Of a DNA stretch of 64,000 bases, positions 24,328 to 34,752 are shown piece by piece. The DNA is taken from contig CANTUZ010000004.1 of assembly GCA_947846985.1 (NCBI GenBank), forward strand, positions 78,006,159 to 78,070,158, given 5' to 3'. The notes below the pieces were generated by a model. It made no database searches. It saw nothing but the letters and a program-made list of their open reading frames with translations, and was not told the origin of the DNA. The DNA comes from Fratercula arctica (taxonomy: Eukaryota > Chordata > Aves > Charadriiformes > Alcidae). Made by a program: the position numbers and the translations under genes. The first letter of the stretch is position 1, and every line of letters begins with the position of its first letter.

Positions 24328-25786
24328 CATTTGCACTCAAAAACACACAGAGCTATGTAAAAGATGATAGTAAATTTATTTTTTCCAAAACACTTAACCC
24401 ATGTCCATCGTTTCCTTAAATAAAATCAGACTATTCTGTGATCAGTTCAGGTGTTTAATATAAATATTATTCCTAATTTAGGCGGCAGTGATCCTCTGTT
24501 TGGTAGACAGGTTAGATTTTGCTGTATTTTTTTTTTATCTTTAAGGGTACTAATCCTGCTTTTTCAGCAAGTGGAAACCTTCTCTTTGACACATGCTACT
24601 CAGTGGATTTAAGTTTCTTTCCTTTTTAGTTCTTCCCTTCATGCTTAGCAAATAACTTGGAGCCTTAAATGAAAAACAGATATGAGAGATTGCAGTAACT
24701 TCTCTGACTCTGGCCAAGTGATAAGAAATTGATTCTTTTTTTTTTTTTTTTTTTAGCTAATTGCCCACTTCCAAGGAAAATTCTTTCTCCTGTGAAATCT
24801 TTGCCTGGGGAGCATGGTATAGCAGGAATCTAAGAAACTTTCTTGCTTCTAAACCAACTATATTGAGAATGTTTGAGTGATTCTTGAAGGCTAAAATCCT
24901 ATGACGGTGTAAAATTTTGCAGTTTATTGACTGAAATCTGCTGTATCAGCCTTAGTTACTCTGTCTAGAGGGTCTGTGCTTGTTGCTTGGATATAATGGA
25001 ATATGAAATTTTAAGAATATAAATTAATCCTTTAATGGTCTTGGAGCTAGAGTTGCTAATGTGGAAACAATCGATACCTGCTCTCTGTGCTCGGAGAGAA
25101 AATATAATAAGATTATGGGCCCGCAATCTCTAGCATTTACTTTTGTTCATAATCATACTGTAATGCAGAGATATGAAAAGAATATGGTAAATCTTGTCAG
25201 GTATGTTTTAAAATCTTCATTTGAATACCTTTAAAAACTATTTAAAAACAAGTCATACGTATTTTAGCCCTGGACTGGCAAAAAGATTAGGGTGAATAAA
25301 ACTTTTCACCAGTGTAAAATCTTGCCTAGAAGTTAAATGACATTTCTCCTATTTAAACATCAACACATCTCCCAGTGATATAGGAAAGTAAAATATATAT
25401 ACACGTAATTAATATGGCTCCTAACCAATGAAATATTTTTTAAATATGAATTTATAAGTATTCTTTTGAAGTATCCAGTATAGACAGTGTCTTCCACAGA
25501 TGGAGACCTTCTTTCCGTCTCCTTTGCAGAATCAATTGCTGCTGTTCAAAGCCTGTTGGATGTATTAATTTTTGTTACAGCCCATCACTGGGCATTCCAA
25601 ATTAGCTCACCAACAGTTTTGTAGGAGTCTTTTGTTGGGTATTGCCCATACTTATTTTCAATTTTTTTTTTCTCTTTATGAGCTTGGTCTTGCGAGGTCC
25701 CGCTACCTCATGCGAGATGTTCAGCGTGTTGAAATCTCACTGGCGACAACGGGAGTTGATTTTTCCCAGTAAGCCTGAGTAAGCAT

Positions 25787-26026
25787 ATAGAATCATAGAA
25801 TCATTGAGATTGGAAAAGACCCTTGGGATCATCGAGTCCAACCATGAACCCCACTCTACAAAGTTCTCCCCTACACCATGTCCCCTAACACCACATCTAA
25901 ACGACTCTTAAACACATTCAGGGATGGTGACTCCACCACCTCCCTGGGCAGCCTGTTCCAGTGTCTGACCACTCTTTCTGGGAAGAATTTTTTCCTAATG
26001 TCCAGCCTAAACCTACCCTGCTGCAG
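25787..26026 (-). mobile_element. CR1 LINE 3' region (minus strand)
   Basis: Plus-strand sequence begins ATAGAATCATAGAATCATTG, the complement of the CR1 tail. It continues with TTGGAAAAGACC, ATCATCGAGTCCAACC, TTCAGGGATGGTGACTCCAC, CACCTCCCTGGGCAGCCTGT, TCCAGTGTCTGACCACTCTT and TTTTTCCTAATGTCCAGCCT. It is about 240 bp, 5'-truncated and moderately diverged. Confidence 0.95.
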
Positions 26027-26227
26027 GTATATTGCAAGATAAAGGCTAAAAAAGAATATGCTTTGCAGTGCACATGCTTCCTATTCTTGCCTCCTTTTAT
26101 AAATTAAAACTGAGTTTTATTTTATGCTTTAACTAGAGGTTAGAAGTATAATATATTTCTGCATAGTATAGTATTCTGGAATCTGAAAAAGCAATGACCA
26201 TTCATTAACGGGAGGTAGGGAGTATTG

Positions 26228-26273
26228 GTGATGATGATGATGATGATTTATTTTTATATTATTATTATTATTA
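26228..26273 (+). repeat. (TGA)n followed by (ATT)n microsatellites
   Basis: About six to seven TGA units (26228-26247) are separated by a short T-rich spacer from about five ATT units (26257-26273). Confidence 0.88.
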
Positions 26274-28753
26274 TATATTTATACAAATTGAAATAATATT
26301 AGGAAGCTTTCCCAACGCATCTCAAAAAGTCTTGACAACTATTTCAATGTTTCAGCTCAAGACATGAAACAGCACAGAAATTAGGAAATAATTAGGACTG
26401 AAATTCTATTTTGCCAATTATTTATACATAAATATATATATCTCTCTCTAAAAGAATACTCACACCTTTCCCAAAGAGGATAGAGACTCAAGGCCTGTGA
26501 TTCCAAAGCCACAAACCCCAATGTGCTTTGGGACCAGAATGGACAGAAGCTGTACAGAATGTAACGGTGTGACAACCTGAAGGAGACGGGTCTTATTCTG
26601 CCAAACACTGAACTGCGTGGCACGGGGTAGCTGTTCCTCCAGCCACATACAGAACGCTTTCCTCTGCCTTTTCCCGTATTTCCCATTGAAAGCCTTTGCT
26701 TATTATGTACCGGAAAGAAAAAGGCACCCACTCCTATAATCAAAGGAAAATATTCTTTACTGACATTAAAATTTACATACCTCAAAACCAGAAATAGGAC
26801 AGGATGTGGTGAGATCATGCTCACTGTGACAAGGCTAATGACGACAACTTTAATTCTGGGGTTAGTGATAAAATATTCTCAGCTGTAGATCCTTACCCCT
26901 AGACTTCATGTGGTCTGTACTTTCACCAAACCCCAAATACCGGAAAGTTCAGATTGTATTAGGCATTTTCTTGTGCCCTTCTCTTTTTTGGTGAATAAAA
27001 ACATGCTAGGTATTCGTTTCATATTAGGGAAAGACTTCAGGACTCCTGTAATTTTCGACCAAAGCCAATGTTTTTGTAGAGACAACACATATATAAAGAC
27101 ACAAGCATTAATTCAGAAGTGGAGCTCACTCTGTGAATCTGTAGGAAGTGAATCACTTAGAGTAATCACAGGGAATATAGTGAGGATGCTCTATTTCAGA
27201 TAATAAGAAGCACAGACACATATGAAGGATCCTTCAGGTTGATACATTAATTATACTGAACATTCCTTGTTGCCTGCTGTTTCGGTATTGCTACAGAAGC
27301 ATGTGAAACTGTTCACAACAGTCACACTTCACAGTCTTTCTTCTTGATGCCACCAAGGTCCGCCACGTTAAGTCACGTTTTTAACTTGTCACAAGAAATC
27401 AACTTGTAGGAAGCCTCAGACTCGCGTGGTTATTAGAAGTGCTGGCTGACTGCGTTCCAATCCATTTTTTCTACGTCCTTACTACAACCCATCGTTTCCA
27501 AGCCATCAAGTAGAAGGGGCAGAATGTACTTCTCTCTCGCTCAGAAATTCATCATGCCTTACCCTTTTAACCATACCAAATAATACTGAACACTTTCACT
27601 ACCCTCATCTGCACGTCTTTCCAATTATTTTCAAATCCAAGTCTTAGGCACATTGGTAGCGTCCATCGGTGTGTCTTAACTGCCAAAAGGTCTATAATTT
27701 TCCTTATTTTCAAAAATCAAATCTTGGGGAATGTAATGGGTTGGTTTTAATTTAAACCAATGCAATTATATTAAAGTTTGTTAAGAATTAATATAGATAT
27801 GAACCAGTATTTGCAGTCACAGTCACTATATTGACAGGCCACTTTGTTTCGATATGGACTGAACATGCGAAAGTCACTGAAAGGATTTTATTCCAGTACG
27901 ACAATAAGGAAGTGTTATGCTATTTACAGTAACATTCCCATTCAAATTAACTACTGGCTACATAAAAATACTTCACTCTAATGAAGTGTAAAAAATTTTA
28001 CTATAGTCACTGAAGATTCTGCATAAGTTTAGATATTCAAGATCCTGTCCTGATTATTCCGTCCTGATCACATTTACCTAAACTGCTACCTTCAGTCTGC
28101 CAAAATCAGCACAGCAGGACTGCCACAGAAATAAATATATCTGTGCATACCAGTAGACCAGACTTAAGAAGACAGACGAACAAATTTCTCTTATTTATTT
28201 ATAAATTTTGAGAAATGTGTATGATCACTATTATTGTAAGGAAACACTGTTCTTGGTATTTTTATATTAAACCAGCCAGTAATTCTTGTTCTTATTTAAA
28301 AAATGCAGTCTTAGTATAAGCATCAGGATCAGTAGACAGATCTTTTTTTTTTTTAAATGCCCAACACAAATGGCCAAGTGTCTTTTGCGATAAGCACTCC
28401 AGCTGAAATCACTGCTATCGTTACGGGTGTGCTATTTAGTAGCTTGAAGAAGGCAGACAAATTCTCAGAGATAGCGACTGGAGGAAGCAGGTGGTCAGAT
28501 ATGAGGTAATTGTGGTGAGGGATTACAGTGAAGAAGTGTTAATTTGGTAATACGCAGGGCAATCAGCATGGATTTTCTTGCTACGCACTCTGAGGATTTT
28601 ATTCTTTGAACTGTTAGCTTCAATTACTGTGAGGGCAAACCCTAGTCAAAAAAAGGTATCAGTTAAAAGGGGCGGAAAAAATCCAATGAATTTTCCTAAA
28701 TGAAGATATTCTTGAAAACATGAGAATACACCATGTATTTGAAAGATATAAAA

Positions 28754-28771
28754 ATATATATATATATATAA
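28754..28771 (+). repeat. (AT)n microsatellite
   Basis: About eight to nine AT units. Confidence 0.85.
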
Positions 28772-29580
28772 ACAAACCACAGTCGGAATGCTTTAAGGAC
28801 CTAGGAGCTACGAGCAGTGGGATTTACTCCCATTTGCCTTCCCCTCTGCCTTTTTCTCAGTAGCAGTACATTACCTATGCTCCAAAAACCGGCAGGAGTC
28901 CTAAGTTCAACTACAGTTTTGCCCCTCACAACACGACAGAAATGCTACCTGAACCACATCCGTAACATCTCACAGAAGGTCAAGGATATTCATACGGAAC
29001 AAGCTCTCTTGGAGGGGCTAGTTTGATGTCGTCTAATGTACCCGCTCAAAATGGGGAGTTTGAAAAAAAGGTATCAAATTGATCACTAAGGCAGTAGAAG
29101 CTGGGCCTTGTAAAGGAAAAGCAGAGTCCCTCAGGAGAAGAGTTTGACTGGTGCAGTCGTAAGCACCCCTTGCTGGCTACAGTCAGGCACGAACTTGTCA
29201 CTAGCTGTAAATGCAGCACGCTTTTACTGGCACCGTCTCCAGCCCGGGAAAAAATATCCTGATGGCCGTTCTCAAAGGATGAGGTGTTTTAAAAATATTT
29301 ATAAAAAACAAATAAACAACACTACTGGCTTTCTGATGTGAAGTGCCAAGTGTTTCAAAAGGGAATGCAGTTTCAGAGCGTATCGCTCCTGTTTCTTTTC
29401 CTAATATTTGACAGACTCTTCAAAAGCTGTTGATGAAACTGATACAAAGCTTCATCACAAACAATAGCAACCAAGTTCACGACAGAGGAATTAATCACAG
29501 AGTGGCGTGCAGATCTTAGGGAAGTAAATGAGATTCTGGTCTCGTTAGTGGACTAGATGAGAAATCAAGATAACTATTTC

Positions 29581-29775
29581 ATAGAATCATAGAATCGTCC
29601 AGGTTGGAAGGGACCTTTAAGATCATCAAGTCCAACTGTTAACCTAACACTGTCAAACTAACCCGTGTCCCTCAGCACCACGTCTACCCATCTTTTAAAT
29701 ACCTCCAGGGATGGTGCCTCCACCTCTTCCCTGGGCAACCTGTTCCAAAGCTTGACAACCCTTTCATTTTGGGAA
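29581..29775 (-). mobile_element. CR1 LINE 3' region (minus strand)
   Basis: Starts with ATAGAATCATAGAATCGTCC and GGTTGGAAGGGACC. The phrases ATCATCAAGTCCAACTGTTA, CCCTCAGCACCACGTCTACC, AGGGATGGTGCCTCCACC and CTGGGCAACCTGTTCCAAAG follow. The sequence resembles the subgroup of the nested CR1 at 1.8-2.0 kb more than that at 10.8 kb, because it carries the CACGTCTACCCAT phrase. It is about 195 bp and 5'-truncated. Confidence 0.93.
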
Positions 29776-31357
29776 AATGAAGTGGTGTTCAGGTAGAATT
29801 TAGATATTCAGAGCCAAGAAGCTATCCGTAAGAACCGTGCCTCATTCCTTAGCCAATTCAGAGACAGCAAGCACCTACAGTTCTGCTACCCTGTGTCTCC
29901 TTAGATACCACCAGCTTACCGGCATGGACCATCCTGGTTTGCATTTCTAAGGACACTATTGGCAAGCAAGTATCTTATTTCCATGGAAAGGAGCCCTCGT
30001 TGCCTGAGTTTGCTCCACAGAAGGGTTATGCTTTTTACATATAAAAGAAAGGAGAAAGGAGAAAGAACTACCTAAAAAAGGATTTTAGTGTTTTCCACAT
30101 AATTATTGCTGAACATTGCTGTAGAGCCAGCATAGCAGCGGACTCAGGAGACTAGGGTTTTGTTCCATATTTTTAGAACTGTCTGAAACATCCATCTATT
30201 GCTCTGATCCTGCTTGTTTGTTTGTTTTGGTTTTTTCCTTATATTGGGAAATTTTTATTTTTAAAAAATCTGCAGTACAGTTTTATGTTTCTCCTTAAGA
30301 GAAGCTATCATATACAATAAAAGTACTTTCAAAAAAGCAGCAGAGGATAAAGATTCATGCACAAGAATGGCAATCCCTTCTGTTTCCAAAATCATAATTT
30401 CACATGCTTGGCAGTCCTGGTAAGTCTGCAAAACGGTTTCCTCACATTTTGGAGAAGTAGAGTTTCATCTTTAGCACACAGAAGAACTTTTAAAATCCTC
30501 TATTCTGGAAGTTTGACATTATAAACTAATTTAAAGAAAAAACCCAACCTTCCCCCCTCCAACCCCAAACATCCTACTTATTTTGTACAGATCATAGTTT
30601 TCCCATAGTCAAATAAAACTTATCTGGCCAGGAAAAGGTCCTTCTGGTTTTCAGCATCACCTCAGAAAACTTTAGAAATTTAAGGCAACCAGAGGTAGCG
30701 AATGATTTTGATGACTGTTGATGGATTCAATACTGATGGTTAGGCCAAAATCCAAGGTGAGTCTTCTCAGTAGCATGAGAACAACATGACCTCCATAGTG
30801 GTATCAGGAGTTAAGAGGTTTTACTGTTCTAACAGACTCAGTAATAGGTGTTTATTTTTACAAAACCAGTGATCTTCATGCATCCCCTAGTTTGACTGGT
30901 GTTACACCAATATACAGTTATTTATACCGATTTAAGCATAAACACAAGAGTGAAAACTAAGAAAAACGTCAATGGAACTTCCCATTGGAAGTTACCAAAT
31001 GGAATTCAAATATAAATACTGTTATGGCTACAACTAAGTGCTGCAACTTTCTACCGTACATAAGCTTGAAGGGTACGTTGAAGAACAAGAGACTTGACTC
31101 ATCTTTAATGATGACTCTTTTCCTAGCCTCTGGTCAAACTCTACAGAGCAACAGAAAAAGTATAATTGCCAAGGAAGATTTAATAAGACATGAACACGTT
31201 TGCGTACGTATCAATGCACACACACATTGTGCCTATCATTGTACAGACTAGCGTCCATATGCACGTTTAGCTATATGTGGAGAGAAGGAGAGATAAACAG
31301 GAAACAGAATGTAAGCATCAGTTAATATTAGGACGCTTGCTAAAAAGTTAGTTAATT
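29776..31357. other. Unique DNA with a possible SINE relic
   Basis: AT-rich DNA without genes. A possible ancient SINE relic is annotated separately at 30125-30200. Confidence 0.5.
30125..30200 (+). mobile_element. Possible ancient MIR-like SINE relic
   Basis: The phrase CGGACTCAGGAGACTAGGG followed by TTTTGTTCC recalls the 'ggactcaggagacctgggttctattcc' segment of old tRNA-derived amniote SINEs of the MIR type. The match is from memory and is limited to about 30 bp; the rest has decayed. Chance similarity remains possible. Confidence 0.3.
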
Positions 31358-31527
31358 CACAGAATCACGGAATGGTTTGGGTTGGAAGGGACCTTCAAGA
31401 TCGCCTAGTTCCACCCCCCTGCCCTGGGCAGGGACACCTCCCACCAGACCAGGTTGCTCCAAGCCCCGTCCAGCCTGGCCTTGAACCCCTCCAGGGATGG
31501 GGCAGCCACAGCTTCTCTGGGCAACCT
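31358..31527 (-). mobile_element. CR1 LINE 3' region (minus strand)
   Basis: Begins ACAGAATCACGGAATGGTTT and GGGTTGGAAGGGACCTTCAA. It continues with CCCCCTGCCCTGGGCAGGGA, CACCTCCCACCAGACCAGGT, CCGTCCAGCCTGGCCTTGAA and CTCCAGGGATGGGGC, then stops in CTGGGCAACC. It is about 170 bp, well preserved and of the same subgroup as the copy inside the LTR at 10.8 kb. A 12-bp direct repeat straddles the truncation point. Confidence 0.95.
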
Positions 31528-31555
31528 TGCAGGTCAATTCACCACCTTGCAGGTC
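31524..31555 (+). repeat. 12-bp direct repeat at the CR1 5' junction
   Basis: ACCTTGCAGGTC occurs at 31524-31535 and again at 31544-31555, separated by 8 bp. The first copy overlaps the place where CR1 similarity ends. Confidence 0.8.
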
Positions 31556-34057
31556 TCAAGTGTAACTTAAGTGTTTATAATGGTACTGCTGTGATGCATG
31601 AGATCCTTTTTGTGGCTATATATCTACATTACGGCACCTAATAGCCATGTAACTCTGGTGTATCAGATACGGCACAGACAGATGATATTACTTATACATA
31701 TGGAGTGAATGTATAGCTTCACTGAAAATAATATAAAATTAAAGCCAGGACACAGCAGCATGGCATAACCACTGATCTATCTAAATGTTGGGAGTCATTA
31801 TAGCACATAGCAGTATACTTTTCCAAAAGCGTCTCTATAGCTTACAACTATTAAGAACTTTTTGTTTGTTTTTAGTGGAAGAGCGAGTCCAGTTGCTAAC
31901 TCTGATAAACCAGTTTAAGTCTACAGAATTTCTGTATTTACAGAAAATTTTGTTCTTCATTTGACCTTATAACTCAATATTTCGGATGTAACTACAAACA
32001 CAGGGAAGAAGCTTTCTGTAATACCTCCCAATAGTGTGGGACATAGGAATGTCAAATCTACTTGTTTCCCAAGTGAAGAGGCTTCTATTCCTTTTCTAGG
32101 AAAGTTGTTAGGGTGAAAGAAAATGATCTTAAGAGTTTGATTCCAAGAGGCGATAAAACTGTTCTGTTAAATTAGGCTTAATTTAGGTTTGATCAAGTTT
32201 GGAAGCTGATTGCAAGTTATTTGGTAAAAGGCTGAATCTCATGAAAATACAAGTTCCCTTTTAACTCTCTAGCTCATCAGCTGACCATCGACTAATAAGA
32301 AAGGAATTTTGTGTAGCATTTTATTATATTCTTCATTATAGAAGCATTTGAATTTAAAAGCAGAACAACAATGTTTAAAGGTCAGCTAAACCTCAAAAAT
32401 TTTCACCATGGTGAGACATCGTGTAAATCATTGAATTTTGCAAATTAGTTTATTACCTTGTGGTCAAAGGAAAAACAAGGATAAAGAATTACTAGAAGTA
32501 TGCTGTGAATTTATTTTTAGCTATTATTTCAATTTATGATTTATGATGTACTCTTTCAAAAGTGGGAGGAAATTTTCAGTAGTATATGCCATAAAATTTG
32601 AGATCACACTCAAGCTCAGTTTAACAAAGAAAATCTTTTTTATGATGTTAATAATGTAGAGTACCGTTTCAAAAATAATCTTTTTGAATAGACTGTTATG
32701 ATAATAAACGCTATTATCTTTAGCATGTTGCTAGTCAGATGTTGGAGACAATTGATATTAAAAGGCATACAGTTCACAGTAAATTAAAATAATCAAAGTA
32801 GAATTTTTTTAGTAGAATTGTCAAACTGACATGCTTGGGACCGTTACTTAAATGAAGAGTGAAAACAAACAGATCGTAAAACAATGCGGTGCTCATTATC
32901 AACAACAACTAAATCTTCGAAGCCTGCATGGTATGACTGCAAATTTATCCTAAACAAGCATGGATGAACATCTATCGCCTACATTCGTTTGGAAAATTAA
33001 AGTATGTATTTTCTTCCTCAGACAGTAATCTCTACCACAATGTGCAATTAAAAAATAAAAAAAAAAAAAAAAAAGGCATAGAATCTTAAACATACCATTT
33101 ATAAACTTTGAGTAAATCTCCTGAGTTATGCTACACCATGGAGTATGGTAACAGAAATACTATGACCGAAATTAGTTTTTGGCACATGAGGTAGAACTAC
33201 GCCTTCAATCTCCAATAACTGAATTTACAGCTTAGTTGATTGGATATAGCATTTTAACATCATTTTGGAGGTTTAAGAATTGCAAGAGCGACAACCCTCC
33301 AGGTATTCTGATCACTAGCACACAAGCATGTAACATACTTTGTGTTCAAGGGGAACCTTTATCCAGGATGCAAAGCTGGTGCTGAATTATAATCACCTTC
33401 AAAAAGAATGCAAGCCTGTGGGTATTAAGCTTTGCACTCACCAAGCTCAACCAAAAAGATTTATGCAATCTACTCTGGGACCTGACATTTATTCATACAG
33501 TAGATCTGATAAGTGCATTCTGAGACCTTGAAGTTTATTCTCATCAGAAGTTTCGCATTTAAGGACTCAACCAGTAGACCTTTTTAGTGCTGATCAGAAG
33601 CGCTTCATTAAGAGCTCAAGCACAGACCCTGTACAAGCACATAATAAAGAAAAAAAGAAAAGGAAAGGGAAAAGGGAAAAAAGCGAAGAGAGAAAAGGGA
33701 AAAGGGAAAAAGGAAAAAAGGGAAAAGAGAAAGGAAAAACCTTATACTTCTGAAAATAAAAGAGAATCTTGAAAGCCTCAAAATAATCTCTGATGTTTTA
33801 GGTAGCAGTCAAGATTTTCTTTGCTTTTGCTTATCCGGAAATAGTTTGTCAGATACGTTTGCTTTCCAGTCTGAGGCTATATAAATGACAGAAGACACCT
33901 GAATCGAAAGACAGTAAGCTATGTTTTTCCTAATTTTCTGGTATCCTTTGAATCAGAAAACTAATTTATCACAAACCAGTATTGTCCAAACAAAATGAAG
34001 ATCAACAACATCATGATCAAACTAAAATAAAGAATTTTACTGTGCATTTGCAGTTAA
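31528..34057. other. Unique AT-rich DNA, no gene recognised
   Basis: AT-rich sequence with an A run near 33056-33074 and a purine tract annotated separately. No exon-like pattern or older repeat was recognised. Confidence 0.55.
33646..33739 (+). repeat. A-rich homopurine tract (GGGAAAA/GGAAAA units)
   Basis: 94 nt containing only A and G except one C at 33684. Units such as AAAAGGG and AAAAAGG repeat irregularly. It is a second, A-richer and less regular purine tract than the one at 16.5 kb. Confidence 0.9.
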
Positions 34058-34752
34058 GCAATCATCCGGACCATTAATGAAGATGTTGAATGGGACTGGT
34101 GCCAGTATTGACCCCTGACATACACCACCAGTTACTGGCCTCCAACTAGACTTCGTGTCACTGATCACAACCCTCTTGGCCAAGCCACTCAGCCATTTTT
34201 AAGTCCACCCCACTGTCTGCTCATCCAGCCCACACTTCAAGAGGTTATCTATGAAAATGTTCTGGGACACAGTGTTGAAAGCCTTACTGAAGTCAAAGTA
34301 GACAATATCCACTGCTTTCCCCTCATCCGCCAAGCCAGTCACTTCATCATAGGAAGATATCAGGTTGGTAATGCCTGACTTCCCCCTGTGAATTAATTCC
34401 GACTTGGAATGGCATCAGCCACCTCCATCAGCTTTAATGGATGCATCCCCCCAGGGCCCATCAATTTATATATGTCCAGTTTGCTTAAGTATTCCCCGAC
34501 CTGATCCTCTTCCACCAAGGGTACATTTTCCTTGCTCCAGACCTCTCCCCTGGTTTCCAGCAGGGATTTTTGAAGGCTGTTTTTACTAGTAAAGGCTGAG
34601 GCAAAGGAGGCATTCAGTACCTCAGCCTTTTCTGTGCTCTATATCACCCCTGCCCCAGCAGGTTTGGGTTTCTCTAGTCTTCCTCTTGCTACTTATGCAC
34701 CTATAGAAGCCCTTCTCATTGCATTTGACGTCCCTCACCAGATTCAACTCCA
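34058..34752 (-). pseudogene. CR1 LINE ORF2 fragment: linker and reverse transcriptase (broken)
   Basis: Read on the minus strand from 34752 downward, the sequence first matches the region ahead of the CR1 reverse transcriptase (KAEVLNAFF-type phrase near 34610, then a DQVREYL-like phrase near 34500). Next comes reverse-transcriptase motif A, translated here as AVDIVYFDFSKAFNTVSQ (34315-34262), then motif [16 protein letters not shown] (about 34120-34073). Similarity stops directly after this, before the expected FADD/YADD catalytic box. Several stops and frame changes separate the blocks, so no protein can be made. Both ends of the LINE are missing, including the 3' tail that CR1 copies normally keep. 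Product in a live element: reverse transcriptase for target-primed retrotransposition. Confidence 0.88.

Larger units (their letters stand above)
18266..25786. other. Unique AT-rich DNA, no gene recognised
   Basis: About 7.5 kb of AT-rich sequence with many A/T runs (18744, 18953, 19302, 20346, 22740, 24737 regions), an (AAAC)n run and a TG microsatellite. Open frames here are short and without domains. Confidence 0.55.
26027..29580. other. Unique AT-rich DNA with microsatellites, no gene recognised
   Basis: Contains a GAT run, an ATT run and an AT run. The longest non-repeat open frame (26381-26824, minus, 147 codons) overlaps another frame of the same strand and shows no family signature, so it is not called a gene. 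Confidence 0.55.

Noticed and set aside
26381..26824. 147-codon minus-strand open frame
   Set aside because: No domain, no codon bias and AT-rich ends. Length is within chance for 64 kb on six frames.
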